Assembly: GCA_029006155.1 (NCBI GenBank)
Contig: JAQXGF010000008.1
Location: 60,111-124,110, forward strand
Reading direction: 5' to 3'
DNA: 64,000 nucleotides
DNA from: Lachnospiraceae bacterium
GTDB lineage: Bacteria > Bacillota > Clostridia > Lachnospirales > Lachnospiraceae
Shown piece after piece: positions 19,070-28,687 of this stretch (positions are counted from its first letter, which is position 1; every line of letters starts with the position of its first letter). Position numbers and translations under genes: made by a program. A model generated the notes under the pieces. That model saw nothing but the letters and a program-made list of their open reading frames with translations, made no database searches and was not told the DNA's origin.

Positions 19070-19909
19070 TCAGCCTGCCCTGTTCGCATCCGTATTTGCA
19101 AGGTACGCCATCGTCCCGTCGAACACCGCCTGCACGACCTGATCCTGATACATATCCTGCTGTAGCTTTTCTTCTTCCTGCGGATTAGACAGGAATCCGC
19201 ACTCCACGATGACCGTCGTCCCCTCTGAACGCTTCAGGATGTAATAGCTTCCATTGCCTTTGTGGACTCTTGGACGGGCGATGGAAAGCTCGGTGTTCAG
19301 GCTGTCCTGAATGCATTTGGCGAGTGCTTCTCCGTCAGCGGAGTGCTCATAAAAGAATACCTGTGGGCCACAGATGGCCGGATCCTGATAGCTGTTCTGG
19401 TGGATGCTGAGTGTCAGAATCGGCTGCTCTTTGGCAATGATGGCGACACGGCGTTGCATATCCTGCGCTTTTTTGTGGGAGGAGTCTGCATCGTAAAGTC
19501 CGTCCTCTGTCTCGCGGGTCAGGACGACACGGTAGCCGGCATCGGTGAAAAGCCCGGCCAGTTTCTTTGCATAGACAAGGTTCAGCACCTTTTCCGTAAT
19601 TCCGCTGCTTCCGGTCATGCCCGGGTCGTCTCCGCCATGTCCCGGATCGAGGACGATCGTTCCTTTTCCGGAATCGCCGGAGTTCGAAGTGCGGGAAGTC
19701 TGATCCTGCGCAGACACGGGAGTCAGTGCTGGATCGTCGGACGCATCCTGCCGGGCAGAGAATCTTGGAAGAAAAAAGGCGCCAAGGAGCAGGACGGCCA
19801 GCATCCCATACTGCATAATTTTTTCGATAAAAGCTCTTTGATGGTTACGCAACTCGTATCCTGCCTTTGTTTGAAAGTCAGTATCATGTATATGAAGTGG
19901 GTATTCCAT
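19070..19909 (-). CDS. N-acetylmuramoyl-L-alanine amidase (Amidase_3)
   Basis: IVLDPGHGGDDPGMTGSSGITEK..., SIHQNS, VIVECGFLSNPQEEEKL; N-terminal membrane anchor. Confidence 0.9.
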   Translation of the reverse strand: MEYPLHIHDTDFQTKAGYELRNHQRAFIEKIMQYGMLAVLLLGAFFLPRFSARQDASDDPALTPVSAQDQTSRTSNSGDSGKGTIVLDPGHGGDDPGMTGSSGITEKVLNLVYAKKLAGLFTDAGYRVVLTRETEDGLYDADSSHKKAQDMQRRVAIIAKEQPILTLSIHQNSYQDPAICGPQVFFYEHSADGEALAKCIQDSLNTELSIARPRVHKGNGSYYILKRSEGTTVIVECGFLSNPQEEEKLQQDMYQDQVVQAVFDGTMAYLANTDANRAG

Positions 19910-20036
19910 TCAGAACAGAAGTGCATATGTGTCAGGAAAACCACGTGTTTTTCTGTAAAAGCTATGTTATAATAGTTGTGTATGCCTGCACAGGTAAAAT
20001 TAGGGTGTAACGAAATTATGGAGAAGGAGATACGAG

Positions 20037-22214
20037 ATGGCAGACAGAAAACGAGGACGGGTAACGATCCCGACGGATATTGATGTAGTACCGCAGACAC
20101 TGGAACTCTTAGACCGCTGGGGGGCGGATGCGATCCGGGACTGCGACGGAACGGAATTTCCGGAGACATTAAAGCAGACGGATGCGAAGGTGTATGCGAC
20201 TTACTATACGACGCGCAAAGACAATGCCTGGGCGAAGGCGAATCCGGATGAGGTGCAGCAGTGCTATATCATGACTGCATTTTACACGGCGGAACACGAC
20301 ACGCTTGCGATTCCGCTGATGAAGGGGATCAGCCCGGAGCTTTTGATGGTAAATACGCGGGATGATATCAAGCGCTGGTGGGAGGTCATGGACCGCACGG
20401 CGGGGGTACCGCTGCCGCCCAAGGCGTGGCACTATGAGGAATCAGATGGCTGTGTCCATATTTTGGAGCCGGTGGCATATCACGAGTACACGGTGAGCTT
20501 TCTGGCTTATCTGATCTGGGATCCGGTACACATGTACAATGCCGTAGTCAATGAGTGGAAAAATTTTGAGCATCAGATCACATTTGACGTGCGTCAGCCG
20601 AAAACGCATGAGTACACGATCCGACGGCTGCGAAAGTTTATCGAAGAACATCCATATGTGGATGTCATCCGCTTTACGACCTTTTTCCATCAGTTTACCC
20701 TTGTGTTTGATGAACTGAAACGGGAAAAATATGTGGACTGGTATGGATATTCGGCGTCGGTTTCCCCGTACATTCTGGAAAAATTTGAGCGGGAAGCAGG
20801 CTACCGTTTTCGACCGGAATTTATCATCGATCAGGGTTACTACAACAATCAGTATCGCGTGCCGAGTAAGGAATATCTGGACTTTGTGGCATTTCAGCGC
20901 CGGGAGGTTGCGTCTCTGGTGAAAGAGCTCGTCGAGGTGACGCATGAGATGGGGAAAGAAGCGATGATGTTCCTTGGCGACCACTGGATCGGCACGGAAC
21001 CATTTATGGATGAATTTCGATCGACCGGAGTGGATGCGGTCGTCGGAAGTGTCGGCAATGGCTCGACCCTGCGGCTGATCTCAGATATTCCGGGCGTGAA
21101 ATACACGGAAGGGCGGCTTCTGCCGTATTTCTTCCCGGATACCTTCCACGAAGGCGGAGATCCGGTAAAGGAGGCAAAGGAGAACTGGGTGACAGCCCGC
21201 CGGGCGATCCTGCGCAAACCAATCGATCGAATTGGATATGGTGGCTATCTGAAGCTGGCCTGCGACTTCCCGGAGTTTCTGGATTATGTGGAGAGCGTCT
21301 GCAACGAATTCCGTGAACTGTATGAAAACATCCGTGGGACGGAGGCATTCTGCTTTAAAAAGGTGGCAGTCTTGAACAGCTGGGGAAAAATGCGCGCATG
21401 GGGCTGCCATATGGTGCACCATGCCCTGTACCAGAAGCAGAATTACAGCTACGCCGGCGTGATTGAGGCGTTGTCCGGAGCACCGTTTGATGTCTCCTTC
21501 CTGTCTTTTGATGAAATTCGAAGGGATCCGTCTGTGCTGGATGCGGTCGATGTGCTGATCAATGTCGGGGACGGCGATACCGCGCATACCGGGGGCGCAG
21601 TGTGGGAGGATCCGGCGATTACCGCTGCGATCCGGGGATTTATTTGCCAGGGCGGAGGCTTCATCGGGATCGGAGAGCCGTCCGGGCATCAGTATCAGGG
21701 ACATTATCTGCAGCTGGCATCGGCACTTGGCGTGGAGAAGGAGACCGGATTTACACTTGGATATGACAAGTACAACTGGGAGGAGCATCGGGATCATTTC
21801 ATTCTCGCGGACTGTGCAGGCGAGGTCGATTTTGGCGAAGGAAAGAAAAATATGTATGCACTGGAAGGCACAGAAATCCTGATACAGCGGGAGAAAGAGG
21901 TGCAGATGGCGGTACATCCGTTTGGAGAGGGACGCACGGTCTATATTTCCGGGCTTCCGTACAGCTTTGAAAACAGCCGGATTCTGCACCGGGCGATCCT
22001 GTTCGCCGCGCACGGGGAAGAGGAGCTGCATCAGTGGTTTTCTGCGAACTGCCATGTAGATGTGCATGCATACGTGAAAAATGGAAAGTACTGTGTGGTC
22101 AATAATACGTATGAACCGCAGACAACGACGGTATATACGGGGGATGGCAGCAGCTTTGCGTTGACGCTTGCCGCAAATGAGATCCGATGGTACGAGATCC
22201 GAGAAGGAGAATAA
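20037..22214 (+). CDS. 1,3-beta-galactosyl-N-acetylhexosamine phosphorylase (GH112)
   Basis: MADRKRGRVTIPTDIDVVPQTLELLDRWGADAIRDCDGTEFPETL; 725 aa GH112 architecture. Confidence 0.9.
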   Translation: MADRKRGRVTIPTDIDVVPQTLELLDRWGADAIRDCDGTEFPETLKQTDAKVYATYYTTRKDNAWAKANPDEVQQCYIMTAFYTAEHDTLAIPLMKGISPELLMVNTRDDIKRWWEVMDRTAGVPLPPKAWHYEESDGCVHILEPVAYHEYTVSFLAYLIWDPVHMYNAVVNEWKNFEHQITFDVRQPKTHEYTIRRLRKFIEEHPYVDVIRFTTFFHQFTLVFDELKREKYVDWYGYSASVSPYILEKFEREAGYRFRPEFIIDQGYYNNQYRVPSKEYLDFVAFQRREVASLVKELVEVTHEMGKEAMMFLGDHWIGTEPFMDEFRSTGVDAVVGSVGNGSTLRLISDIPGVKYTEGRLLPYFFPDTFHEGGDPVKEAKENWVTARRAILRKPIDRIGYGGYLKLACDFPEFLDYVESVCNEFRELYENIRGTEAFCFKKVAVLNSWGKMRAWGCHMVHHALYQKQNYSYAGVIEALSGAPFDVSFLSFDEIRRDPSVLDAVDVLINVGDGDTAHTGGAVWEDPAITAAIRGFICQGGGFIGIGEPSGHQYQGHYLQLASALGVEKETGFTLGYDKYNWEEHRDHFILADCAGEVDFGEGKKNMYALEGTEILIQREKEVQMAVHPFGEGRTVYISGLPYSFENSRILHRAILFAAHGEEELHQWFSANCHVDVHAYVKNGKYCVVNNTYEPQTTTVYTGDGSSFALTLAANEIRWYEIREGE

Positions 22215-22220
22215 AGGAAC

Positions 22221-23150
22221 ATGGAGGAACGATATTTTGCTCTGTTGATTGACGCGGACAATGTGTCTGCAAAATATATCACGCCCATTCTGACAGAGCT
22301 TTCCAAATATGGCGTGATTACCTACAAGCGCATTTACGGGGACTGGACGAGTACCCTGCACTCTTCCTGGAAAGAAGAGCTGCTGACGAATTCCATTACG
22401 CCGATTCAGCAGTTCAGCTATACGACCGGGAAGAACGCGACCGATTCAGCGATGATTATCGATGCGATGGATATTCTGTATACGAATGATGTCAATGGAT
22501 TCTGCATTGTTTCGAGCGACAGCGATTTTACCCGCCTTGTGAGCCGTCTGCGCGAGAGCGGAAAGATGGTCATCGGAATGGGGGAGAACAAGACACCGGA
22601 GCCATTCCGCAAGGCATGTGACAAATTTACGATACTGGAGAACCTGATGCAGGAGCAGAATCCGGGGACGACGGACGCAGGTGTAACGCATGAGGGCTTA
22701 AGCCGGGAGAAAATCGAGGATGAGATCATCAAGATCGTGCTGGAAAATCAGGACAGTAACAAGGCGACCGGACTTGGTGAAGTCGGCAACCGCCTAGTCA
22801 GCCTGTATCCGGATTTTGATGTCCGAAGCTATGGCTACAATATGCTGTCCAAATTTCTGGAGCAGTTCTCCCGGATCCAGCTCGTGAAGCACGGTCATAT
22901 CATCAATGTGGCACTGCGGAAAAACGCAGGGCAGAAGGAAGTGATCGATGCCTATGTGCTGAATCTGGTGCGCAGTGCCGGAAAGGACGGTATGGAACTG
23001 AGCATGATCGGAAATAAAGTCTACGAGAAATACAAAGACTTCAAGATCCGCGACTACGGCTATGCGCAGTTCAACAAATATGTAAAAAGTCTGGACAAAA
23101 TCTGTGTGACGCAGGAGGGAGCCCAGATGATCGCGAGGTATGTAAAGTAA
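22221..23150 (+). CDS. NYN-domain protein with C-terminal OST-HTH/LOTUS-like repeats
   Basis: ALLIDADNVSAKYI, GKNATDSAMIIDAMDILY, FCIVSSDSDFTRLVSRLRESGKMVIGMGE; two C-terminal repeats (LVSLYPDFDVRSYGYNMLSKFLEQF / VYEKYKDFKIRDYGYAQFNKYVKSL). Confidence 0.88.
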   Translation: MEERYFALLIDADNVSAKYITPILTELSKYGVITYKRIYGDWTSTLHSSWKEELLTNSITPIQQFSYTTGKNATDSAMIIDAMDILYTNDVNGFCIVSSDSDFTRLVSRLRESGKMVIGMGENKTPEPFRKACDKFTILENLMQEQNPGTTDAGVTHEGLSREKIEDEIIKIVLENQDSNKATGLGEVGNRLVSLYPDFDVRSYGYNMLSKFLEQFSRIQLVKHGHIINVALRKNAGQKEVIDAYVLNLVRSAGKDGMELSMIGNKVYEKYKDFKIRDYGYAQFNKYVKSLDKICVTQEGAQMIARYVK

Positions 23151-24484
23151 TGGAAAATGAACTGTTTGAAAAAGCGCCGGTGCCGAAGGCATATGTTACG
23201 ATGGCACTTCCAGTCGTGCTGAGTATGGTCGTCAGTCTGATCTACAATATGGTCGATACCTTCTTCATCGCACGGACGCAGAATACGAATCTGGTGGCAG
23301 GTGTCTCCTTATGCGCGCCGATTTTTACTTTAATGATTGCACTGGGAGATATCTTTGGACTTGGTGGAAGCTCCGTGATCTCGCGACTGTTCGGGGAAAA
23401 GCGCGAAGAAGAAGGAAAACGGGTCAGCGGCTTTTGCTTTTACGCCGCAATCGTATGTGGCATAGTTGTGACGGTGCTGATGTTGGTATTTCAGGCACCG
23501 ATCCTGCGGCTGCTTGGCGCATCGGAAGACACGATGGAGTATGCGGCGCAGTATTATCGATATATGGCATATGGAGCGCCGTTTATCATCGTCTCGCTGA
23601 CGCCGAGCAATCTGATCCGGACAGAAGGACTCGCGGTACAGTCCATGGTGGCGACGGTCACCGGCTCGGTTGTGAATATCATTCTGGATCCGGTGTTTAT
23701 CTTTGGGCTTGGGATGGGAGCCGGAGGCGCAGCGATCGCCACAGTGCTTGGCAATGTGGCTACGGATGTTTTGCTCATCTATTTTGTGAAGACAAAGAGC
23801 CGCAAGCTGACGGTTTCACCGAAGCAGATCCGGATCGAGGCGGTGACGCTTAGCGGTATTCTGGCGATTGGCATTCCGGCGTCGATTACAAATATCATGC
23901 AGAGCTTCGGCATTACCCTGACGAACCGCTATCTCATACCGTATGGTACGGATAAGGTCGCATCGATGGGAATCGCTATGAAAGTCAATATGATTGTGGC
24001 CCTCGTCATGGTCGGTTTTGCGTTCGGCGCGCAGCCGCTGCTCGGCTATAATTATGGTGCGAAAAATACAAGGCGCCTGAAAGAGATTCTGCGGTTTGAC
24101 CTGATGGTGGAGATCGGCTTTTCGGTTATCGTGGCAACGATCCTTGCGCTGCTCGCTCCACAGATGGTCAATCTGTTCATGCACGATACCGCGATCATCG
24201 CATCCGGCAGCCTGATGCTGCGCTGCATGCTGATCTCGACGCCTCTGATCGGTGTCGTGCTCGTCTTTACGACGCTGTTTCAGGCAGAGGGCAAGGCCAT
24301 ACCGGCGCTCCTGCTCTCCATCAGCCGGCAGGGTGTGATCTTTGCCATCTGCATGGTTCTTCTTTCTTCCGTGCTGGGCTATCACGGTGTCATCTGTGCG
24401 CAGGCCGCTGCCGATGTGCTGACAGCGCTGCTGGCGATCGGGCTGTATGTGGGGACAGGGAAAAAGAAAAGTGCTGGTGATTGA
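23150..24484 (+). CDS. MATE family efflux transporter
   Basis: 12-TM protein, MATE N-terminal LPVVLSMVVSLIYNMVDTFFIAR. Confidence 0.93.
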   Translation: MENELFEKAPVPKAYVTMALPVVLSMVVSLIYNMVDTFFIARTQNTNLVAGVSLCAPIFTLMIALGDIFGLGGSSVISRLFGEKREEEGKRVSGFCFYAAIVCGIVVTVLMLVFQAPILRLLGASEDTMEYAAQYYRYMAYGAPFIIVSLTPSNLIRTEGLAVQSMVATVTGSVVNIILDPVFIFGLGMGAGGAAIATVLGNVATDVLLIYFVKTKSRKLTVSPKQIRIEAVTLSGILAIGIPASITNIMQSFGITLTNRYLIPYGTDKVASMGIAMKVNMIVALVMVGFAFGAQPLLGYNYGAKNTRRLKEILRFDLMVEIGFSVIVATILALLAPQMVNLFMHDTAIIASGSLMLRCMLISTPLIGVVLVFTTLFQAEGKAIPALLLSISRQGVIFAICMVLLSSVLGYHGVICAQAAADVLTALLAIGLYVGTGKKKSAGD

Positions 24485-24533
24485 TGAGGCGATGTTCTTT
24501 GGCTGACAGAGATTGTTTGCTATGAAAAAGAAG

Positions 24534-24588
24534 ATCCGCTCAGGGCAGAACAGGAAAATCTGTAAGCCTTGGGCGGATCTTTGTGACT
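24534..24588. terminator. Putative terminator between convergent genes
   Basis: GATCCGCTCAGGGC ... GCCTTGGGCGGATC. Confidence 0.55.
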
Positions 24589-24637
24589 CGAAAAACAATA
24601 AACAAATGATGATATAAAAATCAGGTGCGTGTTATGT

Positions 24638-25843
24638 TTAGAACACATACTCCTTCAGTCTCCGGAACGCCTCCTGTACTCTTGCGAGCGGTAGCGCGAG
24701 ATTCATGCGGATGCTGTAAGCGCCGTGGAAAGGACGGCCGTCCTGCCAGGCGACGCCGACATCCCAGCCGGATTTCAGAAGCTCGTCCATGGTCTTGCCG
24801 TGTGCCCTGCACCAGCCTTCACAGTCGAGGAAGAGCATGTAGGTGCCCTGCGGCTGTGCTACCTCGACGCCGGTAAATTCGGTGCGGATCGTCTCACAGG
24901 CGAAGTGGACGTTTTCACTTAAGACCTGACAGAGCTCGTCCACCCACTGGTATCCTTCGGCGCGGTAGGCACCGATCAGGGCATGGACGGAGAGGACGTT
25001 TGCTTCGTTGTAGACGGCCTTGCTGCTCTTGGCCAGCAGACGGTCCCGCAGATAGGTATCATAGACGATGTGGTAGCTGCCGACCAGGCCGGCGAGGTTG
25101 AATGTCTTGCTCGGTGCATAAAAGGCGAGCGTGCGGTGTCTGGCATCTTCACTGACGGACTGCGTCGGGATATGCTGATGTCCGTCGAGAATCAGGTCCG
25201 ACCAGATCTCATCGGAGATGACGATGCAGTCGTTTGCCTTATAAATTTCCATCGCTTTTTCGATCTCCCAGCGCTCCCAGACACGGCCGCATGGGTTGTG
25301 CGGGCTGCAAAAGACTGCCACGTGGATGTGGTTTGCCTTGAGCTTTGCATCCATATCCGCATAGTCCATCCGCCAGATGCCGTTTTCGTCCTTCACGAGC
25401 GGGCTGTGGACGATACGGAACCCATTGTTGGAAAGGCATTTGGTGAATCCAATATAAGTCGGACTGTGCAGCAGCACGGCATCACCCGGTGCGGCAAACG
25501 AAGAGATGGCAGCGATCACGCCGCCCAGCACACCATTTTCATAGCCGATGCATTCTTTCGTGAGGCCGGTGACGTGGTTCCGCGTCTCCTGCCAGCGGAT
25601 GATGGAAGAAAAATAAGCATCCGGCAGAGAAAAATAGCCGAAAGCCGGGTGCTGTACGCGCTCGATGATCGCCTCCTGTACGGTCGGGACGGTTGGAAAA
25701 TTCATATCTGCGACCCACATCGGAATCGCATCAAATCCCTCCTTTGGTGCTCCCGGAGCCATGCCCTCGCCGGAGCCGATCGCGTCTACTGCAATCGCAT
25801 CCTTCCCATGGCGGTCAAGGATGCTGGTAAAATCGTATTTCAT
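24638..25843 (-). CDS. MalY/PatB-family PLP-dependent aminotransferase
   Basis: PMWVADMNFPTVPTVQEA, CSPHNPCGRVW, YAPSKTFNLAGL. Confidence 0.9.
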   Translation of the reverse strand: MKYDFTSILDRHGKDAIAVDAIGSGEGMAPGAPKEGFDAIPMWVADMNFPTVPTVQEAIIERVQHPAFGYFSLPDAYFSSIIRWQETRNHVTGLTKECIGYENGVLGGVIAAISSFAAPGDAVLLHSPTYIGFTKCLSNNGFRIVHSPLVKDENGIWRMDYADMDAKLKANHIHVAVFCSPHNPCGRVWERWEIEKAMEIYKANDCIVISDEIWSDLILDGHQHIPTQSVSEDARHRTLAFYAPSKTFNLAGLVGSYHIVYDTYLRDRLLAKSSKAVYNEANVLSVHALIGAYRAEGYQWVDELCQVLSENVHFACETIRTEFTGVEVAQPQGTYMLFLDCEGWCRAHGKTMDELLKSGWDVGVAWQDGRPFHGAYSIRMNLALPLARVQEAFRRLKEYVF

Positions 25844-26088
25844 CTTTCTGGTCCTCCTGTGTAAACACTGCGGTGGTCATTCTGCCTGCAGAATAATGGT
25901 ACGGTACTTGGATCCGTACACTGGAATAAATAAGATTATACGATAAATGTGAAAAAATAGCCAGAGGCACCGCAGCAAAATCAAATCCGGGCTGCCAAGA
26001 AAAGGAGTTGTTTTTGATTGACAGGATACGCAACAGAAGCTACAATAAAAAAAGATAAGAAGAGAGTGACGCAGGAGAAAGCGGAGGG

Positions 26089-28170
26089 ATGCATATGGAA
26101 TATTTAAACCGTGATGATATGCAGCAGATCTTGCGATCTACCAGCATTGGAGTCTGGAGAGTAGAATTTGAAGAAGGAGGGGCGCCCCGGTTTTATGCGG
26201 ATCAGGTGATGGATGAGCTGATCGGGGTGTCCGGAGCTATCACACCGGAGGAACGTTTTCTGTTTCACCGGGCGCATATTCACGAGGAAGACCTGGCATT
26301 ATTTGAAGAATATTCGGCCAAGCTTGCAGAAGATCCGACCGAGATCGTGTACCGCTATATCCACCCTGTGTCCGGTGAGATGTACGTCCGCTGCGGCGGA
26401 AAGCGGGAGCACAGCGACACGGATACGGTCCGCATTGTCGGTATCCATCAGGATATTTCGGATACCATTCGCCTTGAAAAGGACAAGCAGGCAGAGCAGC
26501 GGCTGGCGGAGCTGAACCACATGCTGAAAAAGGAGCATTTACTGCAGCAGGACTATTACCGGGAGTTGCTGGATATCCAGAATTGCGGACTGATGGCTTA
26601 CACGTTACCGGGGCATAAAATCATTCATATGAATGCGGAAGCGCTCCGGATGTATGGGGTAAAAGATATCGAGACAATGCAACAGGAACTCGGGCGGGTT
26701 CTTGCAGGTATTTATTACCCGGATCCGGAGACACCCCACAAACTTATGCGGCTGCGGGAGGTCGATGACTCGGTGGACTATGACTGCGTCATCAACAAAG
26801 GGACAAAGCAGGAGTGCCATGCGATGGCAAAGACAAAGGTCTTTATCACACCGGCCGGGGAGCGCGCAGTGGCAACGACATTTATCGATGTATCGGATAT
26901 GATTCTTCTGGAAAAAGCACTGCAGCAGGCCAAGGAGGGAAGCCGTGCGAAGACGGCCTTTCTGTTCAATATGTCCCACGATCTGCGGACACCGATGAAT
27001 GCGATCATTGGCTATGGGATCCTGATGGAGCAGCACTGGGGAGAAAAGGAAACGACCTGGGAGTATCTGCATAAGCAGAAGGAGGCCAGCCGCTATCTGC
27101 TTTCACTGATCAATAACGTGCTGGAGATGGCGCGGATTGAGAGTGGAAAGGAAGTATTAAACGAGACACCATGGAGCGTGCAGGAACTTAATAAGGCTGT
27201 GGATGCCATTATGGAGGGCGTGGTCCATGAAAAGCAATTGCAGTTTACGCGCAGACTGCAGATCCGGCATGAGCGGGTGCTGTGCGATCCACTGAAGGTA
27301 CGCGAGATTTTCATGAATCTTCTGAGCAATGCGATCAAATATACGCCGGAAGGCGGAAAGATATCGATGGAGATCGAAGAACTTACCTGCGAACAGGAAG
27401 GGTATGCGAGGTTTCGGACGGTCATTTCAGATACGGGAATCGGGATCAGCGAAGAGTACCTTCCCCATCTGTTTGAGATGTTTACGAGGGAACGGACTTC
27501 GGTGGAGAGTGGGATTGTCGGCACCGGCCTTGGGCTGCCAATTGTAAAATCGCTGGTTGACCTGATGGGTGGAAGTATTTCTGTGGATAGCCGGCTGCAA
27601 AAAGGGACGACTTTTACGGTTATCCTCACCCATCGGATTGCGGATGATACACATACGGAACCGGCGGATGCGAAAGAAAAAACGGAATTAGATGCATCGA
27701 TGCTGACTGGAAGACGGATTCTGCTGGCAGAGGATAATACACTGAATGCCGAGATCGCAGAGACGATCCTGAAGGATGCGGGGATCGTGGTCGCGCATGC
27801 AGTGGATGGAGCACAGGCGCTTTCCATGGTGGAGCAGGCACCGGAAGGGTATTATGACCTCATTCTTATGGACATCCAGATGCCACGCATGGATGGCTAT
27901 GAAAGTGCCAGACGGATCCGCGCATTGCCGGATGGGCGCGGCCGGACGCCGATTGTGGCGATGACGGCAAATGCATTTGAGGAGGATCGACGGGCGGCGT
28001 TTGCAGCCGGTATGAATGGGTATGTGGCAAAGCCGATCGAGATTCCGGCGCTGATGGAGGCGATGGCAGATATCCTGAACAAACAGGGCAAATGCCATGC
28101 GCGAAGGAAAAGGGCAATCGACGGTGCGTGCGAAACGGAGGCGCAGAAGGCTGGCCATCAGAAAAAATGA
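26089..28170 (+). CDS. PAS-domain hybrid sensor histidine kinase/response regulator
   Basis: PAS regions; HisKA FLFNMSHDLRTPMNAIIGY; HATPase NLLSNAIKYTPEGG; REC LLAEDNTLNAEIA, LMDIQMPRMDGYE, KPI. Confidence 0.92.
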   Translation: MHMEYLNRDDMQQILRSTSIGVWRVEFEEGGAPRFYADQVMDELIGVSGAITPEERFLFHRAHIHEEDLALFEEYSAKLAEDPTEIVYRYIHPVSGEMYVRCGGKREHSDTDTVRIVGIHQDISDTIRLEKDKQAEQRLAELNHMLKKEHLLQQDYYRELLDIQNCGLMAYTLPGHKIIHMNAEALRMYGVKDIETMQQELGRVLAGIYYPDPETPHKLMRLREVDDSVDYDCVINKGTKQECHAMAKTKVFITPAGERAVATTFIDVSDMILLEKALQQAKEGSRAKTAFLFNMSHDLRTPMNAIIGYGILMEQHWGEKETTWEYLHKQKEASRYLLSLINNVLEMARIESGKEVLNETPWSVQELNKAVDAIMEGVVHEKQLQFTRRLQIRHERVLCDPLKVREIFMNLLSNAIKYTPEGGKISMEIEELTCEQEGYARFRTVISDTGIGISEEYLPHLFEMFTRERTSVESGIVGTGLGLPIVKSLVDLMGGSISVDSRLQKGTTFTVILTHRIADDTHTEPADAKEKTELDASMLTGRRILLAEDNTLNAEIAETILKDAGIVVAHAVDGAQALSMVEQAPEGYYDLILMDIQMPRMDGYESARRIRALPDGRGRTPIVAMTANAFEEDRRAAFAAGMNGYVAKPIEIPALMEAMADILNKQGKCHARRKRAIDGACETEAQKAGHQKK

Positions 28171-28181
28171 TAATAAGATGC

Positions 28182-28210
28182 TTGACAATGGGAAAAAATT
28201 GTGGTAATTT
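28182..28210 (+). promoter_or_regulatory. Promoter of trp operon T-box leader
   Basis: TTGACA (28182-28187), 17-nt spacer, TAATTT. Confidence 0.65.
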
Positions 28211-28229
28211 TATAAAAAATTTAATCCAC

Positions 28230-28535
28230 TAAACCGATGAAGCGGAGATAAAAGTAATCATGCGCGCACAGAGAGTCCGGGAAGGTGAGAGCCGGATCGA
28301 GAAGCAGTTTACTAAATGGACCGCAGAGGGCGCAGTCAAAGGATGGAGCAGCCATCCGAGTATTCTGCGACGTAGGGCATACGTCAGTTGCCGGGAATAT
28401 AATAGTATTCCGATAAGCGCACGATTCCGATCGTGAAGCAGGGTGGCACCGCGGGTGATCCGTACATGGTCAAGTATATGATTTCGTACATTCTCGTCCC
28501 TGACAGAACCAAAATTCTGTCAGGGACTTTTTTTA
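28230..28535 (+). ncRNA. T-box leader upstream of trpE
   Basis: AGAGAGTCCGGG/GGTGAGAGCCGG stem I features; T-box AGCAGGGTGGCACCGCGGGTG (28437-28455); candidate Trp specifier TGG in ACTAAATGGACC (28317-28319); terminator GTCCCTGACAGAACCAAAATTCTGTCAGGGACTTTTTTT (28496-28535). Confidence 0.92.
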
Positions 28536-28687
28536 CCGACACAGGCAAGTAGCGAAGCGGATTGCGAATACCTGCTTTGACCTTCAATTCCTGACAGCAA
28601 ATGGGAAGTGGAAGATCTGCCAGAATGAAAACGGCTGCGTGAGTGGTTGCGCATGCCGGTCAGAGAAGAATGCAGGAGGTATGACAG

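Noticed and set aside
21081-22361. 426-aa minus-strand ORF
   Set aside because: Antisense to the GH112 gene and start of the NYN gene; no domain
28384-28587. Minus-strand 67-aa ORF
   Set aside because: Lies across the trp T-box leader and terminator; structured RNA explains the sequence
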